Below are positions 1-4,840 of a DNA stretch of 5,130 bases, in pieces. Numbering within the stretch: position 1 is the stretch's first letter; every line of letters starts with the position of its first letter. The notes beneath the pieces are model-generated. The model searched no databases and was not told where the DNA came from. It worked only from the letters and a program-made list of their open reading frames with translations. Made by a program: the position numbers and the translations under genes. The stretch is from Oscillospiraceae bacterium (GTDB lineage Bacteria; Bacillota; Clostridia; Oscillospirales; Oscillospiraceae): NCBI GenBank assembly GCA_031261245.1, contig JAISKU010000159.1:1-5130 (forward strand), written 5' to 3'.

Positions 1-48
1 GAAGGGCGCCATGTCCAGTCTCTTCAGCTGAAAGAGTCCGTTTGTCAT
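1..48 (-). CDS. 5' end of an unidentified divergent gene (partial)
   Basis: An ATG on the minus strand (48-46) opens a frame that stays open to the window edge, giving the 16 residues MTNGLFQLKRLDMAPF. It is supported by a near-ideal ribosome binding site, AAGGAGG, five bases upstream, and by a promoter-like sequence further upstream on the same strand. Sixteen residues are too few to name a family. The opening 'LFxL' resembles the start of some short-chain dehydrogenases, but that is only an impression. The gene diverges from the LysR regulator gene, a common arrangement for a LysR target, so it may encode an enzyme or transporter of the same pathway. The start is well supported; the function is unknown. 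Confidence 0.7.
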   Translation of the reverse strand, partial: MTNGLFQLKRLDMAPF

Positions 49-53
49 GAGTT

Positions 54-60
54 CCTCCTT
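54..60 (-). promoter_or_regulatory. Strong ribosome binding site of the divergent gene
   Basis: Read on the minus strand this is AAGGAGG, a close complement of the 16S rRNA 3' end, five bases before the ATG at 48-46. It is the main evidence that the short open frame at the window edge is a real gene. Confidence 0.75.
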
Positions 61-77
61 GTTTTGTAAGATGAATT

Positions 78-113
78 AACGGCGGCGCAATAATCCAATA
101 TTGCGCCGCTGTT
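78..113. repeat. 15-bp inverted repeat / stem-loop in the divergent leader
   Basis: Arms AACGGCGGCGCAATA (78-92) and TATTGCGCCGCTGTT (99-113) pair over 15 positions, with one G-T mismatch, around a six-base loop. The GC-rich core stands out in an AT-rich region. If the minus-strand promoter at 135-163 is right, the hairpin lies inside the 5' untranslated leader of the divergent gene, ending about 30 bases before its ATG. No T-run follows the stem on either strand, so it does not look like a classical terminator. It could be an mRNA-stabilising or regulatory hairpin, or a protein-binding dyad. Confidence 0.7.
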
Positions 114-134
114 ATTGCACATATTGTTGAAATT

Positions 135-163
135 ATATTAATATTTTTGGGGAGAAATTGCAA
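135..163 (-). promoter_or_regulatory. Predicted sigma-70 type promoter of the divergent gene
   Basis: On the minus strand TTGCAA (163-158) is followed after exactly 17 bases by TAATAT (140-135). This is a fair match to the TTGACA/TATAAT consensus with ideal spacing. The start of transcription would fall near 128, giving a leader of about 80 bases that contains the 78-113 hairpin. The region is AT-rich, so chance matches are likely; this is a prediction. Confidence 0.4.
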
Positions 164-184
164 TATCAACTATTTAATTTTGGT

Positions 185-200
185 ATAAGCGTTTACTTAT
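185..200. promoter_or_regulatory. LysR-box-like dyad ATAAG-N6-CTTAT
   Basis: ATAAG (185-189) and CTTAT (196-200) form a perfect 5-bp inverted repeat around six bases. Interrupted dyads of about this size are typical LysR-type recognition sites, and this one lies upstream of both predicted promoters. The region is AT-rich, so chance is possible. Confidence 0.3.
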
Positions 201-282
201 GCAAATTGCTTTTATACTGCAAATAAAAGAGGTTTATTTTGTGCAGTTTGATTAATAAATTTTCATATTTCGCGCGCGGAGC

Positions 283-311
283 TTGATTCGGGGACGGCGA
301 TATGCTAAAAT
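283..311 (+). promoter_or_regulatory. Predicted sigma-70 promoter of the LysR gene, extended -10
   Basis: TTGATT (283-288), a 17-base spacer, then TAAAAT (306-311) preceded by TGC, which makes an extended -10 (TGnTAAAAT). Spacing is ideal and both hexamers are close to consensus. Transcription would start near 318, about 44 bases before the ATG. TATGCT is repeated at 301-306 and 311-316 with a ten-base period across the -10, and TTCGCGCGCG copies flank the promoter. These may be binding sites for autoregulation. Confidence 0.6.
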
Positions 312-361
312 ATGCTGTAAATTCGCGCGCGTAAAACAGGCGAAAGGATAAGGAAAAGGTT

Positions 362-1216
362 ATGCAGATAAATCAGCTGAGATGTTTTGTCATGGTGGCG
401 CGGTGCGGCAGCATAACGGCCGCCGCGAAGCAGATGTATGTCTCGCAGTCGGCGATGTCGCAGGCGATCTCCCAGCTTGAAAAGGAGCTGGGCATCAAGC
501 TTTTTGAGAGCTCCGGCAGGAATATCGCGCTCAGTTCCGTCGGGAAGAAGATTCTGCTGAGTGCGCAGATGATAATCGACGAGTGCAACCTGATAAAGCA
601 CGAGTGCGAGCTTCAGCAGAACGGGAAGATGTCCGTGTCGCTGTCCGCGCCCGCGCTGCCGACGCAGGTCGGGCGGCTTGTGCGCGGGTTTTACGCCGAG
701 CACCCGGGAATAGGCGTGATGCAGCAGCCGACGATAGGCTCCGAGCCGGAGATAATGATAGGCGTGACGCTCGACGAGAATTTCTCCGAGAAGCGCGTGA
801 GGATAATAACGGAGGAGATAGGGCTTGTCGTGCCGACGAACCACAAGCTGTACGGCTGCGGCAGCATCAAGCTCAAGGAGCTGAGTCCGTACCCGATAAT
901 AAGCATGAGCAGCAAAAACGACATGCGCAGCCTCGAGGATCACTTCTGCGGGATGGCTGGCTTCTCGCCGACGAGGGAGCGGGAGATGTTCACGCTCTCG
1001 GAGCTGCTGGAGCTCGTGTACGCCGAGGTGGGCGTCGCGTTTTTCCCGTTCAAGCTCTGGGGCATTGAGACGATCTCGCCGGAGCGCATAGTGCGGATAA
1101 CCTCGCCGAAATGCTATCGGTACATATACGTCGAGCAGAGGACGTTTCCGTCGTCAAACGAGACGGCGGTAAAGACATTTTTCGACTACGTGGTAACTGC
1201 GTTTCGGGAATACTGA
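362..1216 (+). CDS. LysR-family transcriptional regulator
   Basis: The 284-residue length is normal for the family. Residues 2-61 form the N-terminal winged helix-turn-helix. The helix pair near residues 17-37 carries SITAAAKQMYVSQSAMSQAI, the classic LysR pattern, followed by QLEKELGIKLFE and the wing region ending SSVGKKIL. A linker helix leads to the effector-binding domain from about residue 92 to the end, where the LSELLELVYAEVGVAFFP stretch fits the usual late-domain pattern. The start has AAGGA seven bases upstream. LysR proteins act as tetramers that respond to a small-molecule inducer. This one diverges from an unknown gene and lies 31 nt before the NTF2-like gene in the same direction, so it probably controls one or both sides and itself. 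The ligand cannot be inferred from the sequence. Confidence 0.95.
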   Translation: MQINQLRCFVMVARCGSITAAAKQMYVSQSAMSQAISQLEKELGIKLFESSGRNIALSSVGKKILLSAQMIIDECNLIKHECELQQNGKMSVSLSAPALPTQVGRLVRGFYAEHPGIGVMQQPTIGSEPEIMIGVTLDENFSEKRVRIITEEIGLVVPTNHKLYGCGSIKLKELSPYPIISMSSKNDMRSLEDHFCGMAGFSPTREREMFTLSELLELVYAEVGVAFFPFKLWGIETISPERIVRITSPKCYRYIYVEQRTFPSSNETAVKTFFDYVVTAFREY

Positions 1217-1234
1217 GCGCAAAAAATAAGTATC

Positions 1235-1240
1235 GGAGGG
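1235..1240 (+). promoter_or_regulatory. Ribosome binding site of the NTF2-like gene
   Basis: GGAGGG lies seven bases before the ATG at 1248, in the 31-nt gap after the LysR stop. No terminator or promoter is visible in the gap, so the two genes are probably co-transcribed. Confidence 0.75.
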
Positions 1241-1247
1241 AAATTCA

Positions 1248-2111
1248 ATGACAAAGAAGGAACTGCTCACGCTCGTAATCAAGTACACGGAGGCCCTCAC
1301 GCACAACGCGCCCGGCGAGGTGCCGGTCAGCGCGGAGTGCAGGACGACGTATGAGGGCGCGCTCGCGCCGCTCGGCTCCGGCGACATCTGGGGTCTGCCG
1401 CGGCGGATTCCGTACCGGCAGACGTTCGTCGATCCGGTGACGCGCACGGCGTGCTTCAGCGGCATTGTGACGAACAACATAGCCGCGAGCGCGGTGCCGG
1501 ACGAGATCAAGCCGCTCGTCTTCAGGCCGCAGAAATGGTGGATGTACTTTGTGCGGCTTCAGGCCGACGAGACGGGCAAAATCTGTGAGATAGAGGAGAT
1601 CGCGCGGCAGGAGACGGCGGCGACGATGAAGGTCACGCCGGCGATGATGGAGCCGCCGAGAATCCTCGAGTGCCCGATAGCCGAGGAGGACAGGAGCACG
1701 CGCGAGGAGATGATACGCATCGCGTCGCTGTACTGGGACGGGGTGCAGAAGCTCGTCGACCCGAACATCGTGCCGTTTCACCCGGACGCGTTCCGCGTGG
1801 AGATAGGGACGAAGTGCGCCGACAGCTACGACGACCCGAACAGCGTGCGGACGCAGTACGACATACCGAATTTCTACTGGGAGGTAATCAAGCGGCGGTA
1901 CCCGATAGTGGACGTGAACACGGGGATTGTGATCTCGATGGTGCACATGCTCGGCCGGCGCCCGCAGGAGCCGACGGGGTACGTGACGGACATTTTTAAG
2001 ATTGAGAACGGCATGATAAAGTACGTGTACGCGTTCCACGACTGGCTTATCGACTTCGTGGACTGGGAGGGCATAGGCCCGCAGACGACGGCGGAGCTCG
2101 ACGCGGGGTAA
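1248..2111 (+). CDS. Double NTF2-like (DUF8021/SnoaL-like) domain protein
   Basis: This 287-residue protein appears to hold two related NTF2-like halves. The first (about 1-125) has YEGALAPLGSGDIWGLPRRI, then a DPVTRTACFSGIV strand and the FVRLQADETGKICEIEEI end typical of SnoaL-like folds. The second (about 150-275) opens YWDGVQKLVDPNIVPFHPD and ends in VDVNTGIVISMVHM and VTDIFKIENGMIKYVYAF, again the strand-turn-strand finish of the fold. The pattern matches my memory of DUF8021 proteins of fungi and bacteria, whose biochemical role is not settled. NTF2-like cones either bind a ligand or act as cyclases, isomerases or dehydratases. No signal peptide is seen, so it is probably cytoplasmic. 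It follows the regulator gene closely and precedes the bicupin gene. The fold is fairly sure; the reaction is unknown. Confidence 0.75.
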   Translation: MTKKELLTLVIKYTEALTHNAPGEVPVSAECRTTYEGALAPLGSGDIWGLPRRIPYRQTFVDPVTRTACFSGIVTNNIAASAVPDEIKPLVFRPQKWWMYFVRLQADETGKICEIEEIARQETAATMKVTPAMMEPPRILECPIAEEDRSTREEMIRIASLYWDGVQKLVDPNIVPFHPDAFRVEIGTKCADSYDDPNSVRTQYDIPNFYWEVIKRRYPIVDVNTGIVISMVHMLGRRPQEPTGYVTDIFKIENGMIKYVYAFHDWLIDFVDWEGIGPQTTAELDAG

Positions 2112-2141
2112 TGCGTTTATAAGATAAAGTTATGAATTCTG

Positions 2142-2207
2142 CCGGATTTTCCGCTTGCTTTGCGCCCGTTATTGTGCAATAATGGGTACAAATATTTGAA
2201 AATCCGG
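2142..2207 (+). repeat. 10-bp inverted repeat whose right arm reaches the ribosome binding site
   Basis: CCGGATTTTC (2142-2151) and GAAAATCCGG (2198-2207) are perfect reverse complements separated by 46 bases. The last two bases of the right arm are the first two of the GGAGG site (2206-2210) of the bicupin gene. In a read-through transcript the pairing would partly hide that site. A small competing hairpin (CGGA 2143-2146 with TCCG 2150-2153) uses the left arm. If transcription starts at the internal promoter, the left arm is not in the RNA and the repeat could act only as DNA. Confidence 0.5.
2165..2186. promoter_or_regulatory. 22-bp palindrome, candidate operator
   Basis: CCCGTTATTG (2165-2174) and CAATAATGGG (2177-2186) are inverted copies around a two-base centre TG, with one G-T mismatch. 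It covers the -10 of the predicted promoter, a position typical for an operator. Its left half GTTATTGTGCA is nearly the same as GTTATTGCACA at 111-121 near the divergent promoter, in the same orientation. Confidence 0.55.
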
Positions 2208-2214
2208 AGGGAGC

Positions 2215-3195
2215 GTGGACTTAATGGGCTACCAGTATCTTTTTGACCTGAACGACGAGGCGAACTGGATCTATCCGAGCAGGCTTATGAATCCGAACGG
2301 GACGATCGGCGAGGACGCGCGCACAATCAGCTTTGGCGAGGGCGAGCACAAGCTTTACGCGTGCGGATCCTCCGTCATGTACAAGAACACCGACGGCAAT
2401 CTGCATTTTCACGAGCACCACGTCGGCTACGAGACGTTTTTCGTGGACGGCGGAGGACTGGACATCATCTGCAACGGCAAGCGGGCGTATGTCGCGCCGG
2501 GCGGGATTGTGTTCGTGCGGCCGTATGAGGCGCACGGCATGTTTGTGCGCGAGGACACGAAGTACAGGGGCTTTCAGCACGACATAGACGGGCCGCCGGG
2601 CAACGCCGAGCGGGATCTGCTCGAGACGAAGATACCGGGCGCGCTTGAGCTTCCGGAGTTCCCGAGGGAGCTGCTTTTTCCCAAGGATTTCTATGAGCGC
2701 GAGGAGGCGCCCGTGTACGAGACGGTGCCGCCGGAGGAGTGCCCGACGATACGGCACATCAGCCGCCCGATAGCGAGCTTCGCGCTCGACGGCGCGACGG
2801 CGAAGATGATAACGGCGCGGTGGGAGAACGGCGGGATAAACGAGATGTGGGCGGCGGAGCTTGAGAAGGGCTTTTACGCGAAGTCCGTGCCGTTCCCGGC
2901 CGTGGCGGAGATGTACTACGTGACGGCGGGCGAGATTGAGTTCACGGTGTACGACGAGACGTTCACGGCGCACAGCGAGTGCGTGGTGAAGATACCGAAA
3001 TTCGCGCCGCACAGCATAGTCGCGAAGACGGACGCCGTGATATACGACGTGGTGGGGCTTACGCGGTGGTACGCGTACTTTCAGGATCGCGCGTCGATAC
3101 TCCAGCACGCGCCGGAGAGGGCGGCGAAGCCGGAGACGTGGGACGCGCTGCGGAGGAAATACGGGTGCCAGGTGGCCGAGACGGGACGGAAATAG
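2215..3195 (+). CDS. Bicupin-fold protein, possible metal-dependent enzyme
   Basis: This 326-residue protein has two cupin domains. In the first (about 45-125), H66, H68 and E73 fit the HxH-x4-E-x6-G motif, and P103 with H107 in PYEAH fit the second cupin motif, giving a complete 3-His/1-Glu metal site. The second domain (about 195-285) keeps the barrel pattern, E232, the GE turn near 239-240 and PKFAPH with H266, but has no HxH, so its metal site is probably lost. Bicupins include dioxygenases, isomerases, decarboxylases and binding proteins, and I cannot choose among them. The start is GTG at 2215, four bases after GGAGG; an ATG at 2224, thirteen bases after it, would remove three residues. 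No signal peptide is seen. A 103-base control region precedes it, and three MoaF-like genes follow. Confidence 0.85.
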   Translation: MDLMGYQYLFDLNDEANWIYPSRLMNPNGTIGEDARTISFGEGEHKLYACGSSVMYKNTDGNLHFHEHHVGYETFFVDGGGLDIICNGKRAYVAPGGIVFVRPYEAHGMFVREDTKYRGFQHDIDGPPGNAERDLLETKIPGALELPEFPRELLFPKDFYEREEAPVYETVPPEECPTIRHISRPIASFALDGATAKMITARWENGGINEMWAAELEKGFYAKSVPFPAVAEMYYVTAGEIEFTVYDETFTAHSECVVKIPKFAPHSIVAKTDAVIYDVVGLTRWYAYFQDRASILQHAPERAAKPETWDALRRKYGCQVAETGRK

Positions 3196-3234
3196 GCCGT
3201 AAAAGAGCGAAAAAACAAAATTTACATAATATTG

Positions 3235-3240
3235 AGGTGG
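3235..3240 (+). promoter_or_regulatory. Ribosome binding site that decides the start of the first MoaF-like gene
   Basis: AGGTGG lies six bases before ATG 3247 but directly abuts the alternative ATG at 3241. TTG at 3232 would place the start upstream of the site. ATG 3247 also gives the MDLR N-terminus shared by the two following paralogues. Confidence 0.6.
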
Positions 3241-3246
3241 ATGTCT

Positions 3247-3912
3247 ATGGATCTGCGCGTATTAGACCCGGCTCCGGAGGAGGATTTCACACGCTACAAG
3301 CCCCCGGAGAGCATTGAGCTGCGCGGAAAACAACTGTCAATAGCACTCGACGACGGGAGCGCGGTAAAGCTCGCCTTCGCCGGGGGGGACGCCCCGAGCC
3401 ACGACTGTGTGAAGATCAGCGAGAACGTGTTTTTCATCAGCTACGTGACGATTGAGGCGTGCGTGTCGTACGTACTCGACACGGCGACGGGACTCGTCAC
3501 GCGCGTCGCGGCGGGGCAGTCCGGAAAAGCGGAGATATCCTTCGGGGCGCTCGCGGACACTCCGGCGACGAGCTTGCACGGATTCACGGCCGACCTCGCG
3601 GGGAACGCCGCGGAGTGGACGCTCGGCACCGGGGATCAGTCGTTTTTCAAGGTCGTGTACGGCGACGGCGGCGCGGAGCTCTCGCGGCCGCGGGATTCCG
3701 GCGCGGCGCTCGCCGCTACGGATTTCAAGGCGGTGAAAATCGCGGAGGGGATCTATCTGCAAAACGCGGCGGTGACGCGCGGCGGCGAGGTGTTCTCCGT
3801 GAATCTGCTGTCGGACTTCGACCGCGTGAAGTGCGTCGGCAACGTGTTCGGCACGGCGGCGGACGGCCGCGTGTTCTACAGGGTGATCGGCGGCTACGGC
3901 CGCATAGTATGA
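3247..3912 (+). CDS. MoaF-like calycin protein, short divergent paralogue (copy 1)
   Basis: Starting at ATG 3247 the protein has 221 residues. Starts at 3241 or 3232 would add two or five, but spacing to AGGTGG and the shared MDLR opening favour 3247. It is clearly related to the next gene: PPESIELRGKQLSIALDDGS near 19-38, YVLDTATGLVTRV near 75-87, HGFTADLAGNAAEW near 111-124, VKIAEGIYL near 163-171, and VGNVFG near 197-202. Both MoaF-like barrels are therefore present, but each is shortened by roughly 15-20 residues, and the C-terminal tail of copy 2 is missing. The LEW motif of the first barrel and the glutamate of the SLTEAN strand in copy 2 are not kept. Homology stays in one frame, so this looks like divergence, not a frameshift. 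It may be a non-catalytic partner or a copy with a changed ligand. Confidence 0.7.
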   Translation: MDLRVLDPAPEEDFTRYKPPESIELRGKQLSIALDDGSAVKLAFAGGDAPSHDCVKISENVFFISYVTIEACVSYVLDTATGLVTRVAAGQSGKAEISFGALADTPATSLHGFTADLAGNAAEWTLGTGDQSFFKVVYGDGGAELSRPRDSGAALAATDFKAVKIAEGIYLQNAAVTRGGEVFSVNLLSDFDRVKCVGNVFGTAADGRVFYRVIGGYGRIV

Positions 3913-3928
3913 AAGGGGAACTGTAAAA

Positions 3929-4798
3929 ATGGATCTGCGTGAACTCAGCAAATACGGACAGGGCGACATCGACCATTACGCGCCCCCGGCGAGCTACGAG
4001 CTTGTGGGGCAGAGATTCTATTTCATAATGGACGACGGAAAGGACTACGAGCTGAATTTCGTGAGCCGCGAGGCGCTCGAGTGGAATTTCGTCGGCGAGG
4101 CGCCGCAGAAGGCGGAGTACATATGCTCCAAGGGCGAGGAGACGACGTATCTGGTGAGCTATGAGCTCGGCACGACGCCGCGCTCCAACCACACGTATGT
4201 GATCGACCTGGAGAATTGGCTCGTGACGCGCATCTCCGCCAAGGTCGGGGAGAACGCGAGGTACCCGTACCTCATCACGCCGAGATATGAGTTCGGCGCG
4301 ATACGCCGCGACGGGGTGGAGCCGACGTTCAAGCGCCACGGCTACACGTCGGATCTCATCGGGAACATCGTGCAGTGGAATTACGGCGGCATGGAGACGG
4401 TGCACATCTACTACTGCGCGAATTACTACCGCATAACGTATCCGCCCGAAAGGGCGTCCTCGCAGATGTTCAACGAGACGCTCGCAAAGCTGCCGAGCTC
4501 CGACGAGCCGACGGCGTACATAAAAATCAAGGAGGGCGTGTACCTGTTCAGCCTCACGGAGGCGAACATGGAGCGCCTTGTCGGCGCCGCCATGCCGTTC
4601 CGCAGCAACACGATGTGCTTTATCCAGAACTACAAGTCCGTGACGCTGATCGGGCGCGCGTTCGGCACGCTTACGTATGAGGACGGGGATCACGCCCTGC
4701 ACAAGATGTTCGGGGCCGTCGGCAAGGTTCTCGAGCCCGCGAACACGCCGGACTATATCCAAAAGCTGCTGACCGATCCGAACCCGTACCAGGTGTGA
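3929..4798 (+). CDS. MoaF-like two-barrel calycin protein (copy 2, full length)
   Basis: This 289-residue protein matches the MoaF pattern of two calycin-like barrels. The N-terminal half (about 20-105) has YELVGQRFYFIMDDG, ALEWNFVGE and TYVIDLENWLVTRI. The C-terminal half (about 117-250) has RHGYTSDLIGNIVQWNYGG, an ETVHIYY strand, YIKIKEGVYLFSLTE and LIGRAFGTL. MoaF is known from the monoamine regulon of Klebsiella; despite the name 'molybdenum cofactor biosynthesis protein F', its function is not established. Barrels of this type bind small organic molecules, and the phenolic acid decarboxylases share a similar fold. It begins 16 nt after copy 1 with AAAGGGG ten bases upstream of the ATG, so the two are almost certainly co-transcribed. 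No signal peptide or membrane segment is visible. Family assignment rests on recalled motifs and was not searched. Confidence 0.75.
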   Translation: MDLRELSKYGQGDIDHYAPPASYELVGQRFYFIMDDGKDYELNFVSREALEWNFVGEAPQKAEYICSKGEETTYLVSYELGTTPRSNHTYVIDLENWLVTRISAKVGENARYPYLITPRYEFGAIRRDGVEPTFKRHGYTSDLIGNIVQWNYGGMETVHIYYCANYYRITYPPERASSQMFNETLAKLPSSDEPTAYIKIKEGVYLFSLTEANMERLVGAAMPFRSNTMCFIQNYKSVTLIGRAFGTLTYEDGDHALHKMFGAVGKVLEPANTPDYIQKLLTDPNPYQV

Positions 4799-4800
4799 GC

Positions 4801-4830
4801 GAAAATATCGTAAAATATTGTAAAATAAGG
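4801..4830 (+). repeat. Three imperfect 10-bp AT-rich tandem units between MoaF-like copies
   Basis: GAAAATATCG, TAAAATATTG and TAAAATAAGG follow one another in the 42-nt gap between copies 2 and 3, and the last unit runs into the ribosome binding site of copy 3. The ten-base period is close to one helical turn. The units may simply keep the translation start unstructured within an otherwise GC-rich message. Confidence 0.5.
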
Positions 4831-4832
4831 AG
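4826..4832 (+). promoter_or_regulatory. Ribosome binding site of the third MoaF-like gene
   Basis: TAAGGAG lies eight bases before ATG 4841, which supports the start of the partial gene that runs off the window. Confidence 0.7.
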
Positions 4833-4840
4833 ATATTGAG

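Larger units (their letters stand above)
49..361. other. AT-rich divergent intergenic control region
   Basis: This stretch of about 313 bases contains no convincing gene. Its middle (about 114-270) is strikingly AT-rich against the GC-rich genes on both sides. It holds a predicted promoter for each direction (135-163 minus, 283-311 plus), a 15-bp stem-loop (78-113), an ATAAG-N6-CTTAT dyad (185-200), short palindromes such as ATTGCAAT (157-164), and two copies of TTCGCGCGCG (269-278 and 322-331) that flank the plus-strand promoter. The arrangement is typical of a LysR regulator and its divergent target. Which element binds the regulator cannot be told from sequence alone. Confidence 0.65.
2112..2214 (+). 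promoter_or_regulatory. Internal control region before the bicupin gene
   Basis: This 103-base gap is the longest inside the cluster and is rich in symmetry. TTGCTT (2155-2160), 17 bases, then AATAAT (2178-2183) could be a sigma-70 promoter. A 22-bp palindrome (2165-2186) lies over its spacer and -10. A perfect 10-bp inverted repeat (2142-2151 with 2198-2207) encloses both and reaches the ribosome binding site. No terminator for the upstream gene is convincing. The region may let the bicupin and MoaF-like genes be controlled separately from the regulator gene. Confidence 0.5.

Noticed and set aside
78..113. Stem-loop considered as an intrinsic terminator.
   Set aside because: Neither strand has a T-run after the stem, and the stem lies between a predicted promoter and a start codon, not after a gene.
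583..1068. Plus-strand open frames in alternative phases inside the LysR gene, and likewise inside the other genes.
   Set aside because: They are low-complexity Arg/Ala/Gly-rich frame shadows of genes with clear homology, and none has a supporting ribosome binding site.
2143..2153. CGGA-TTT-TCCG mini-hairpin considered as the terminator of the NTF2-like gene.
   Set aside because: The stem is only four base pairs and no T-run follows it.
3929..4798. Annotation of the MoaF-like genes as molybdenum cofactor biosynthesis genes.
   Set aside because: The name is historical. No MoaA, MoaB, MoaC or other cofactor gene is present, and the context is a LysR-cupin-NTF2-like cluster.
4801..4830. Short tandem units considered as a CRISPR-like array.
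   Set aside because: The units are ten bases long and directly adjacent with no spacers, so they are only a short AT-rich tandem repeat.
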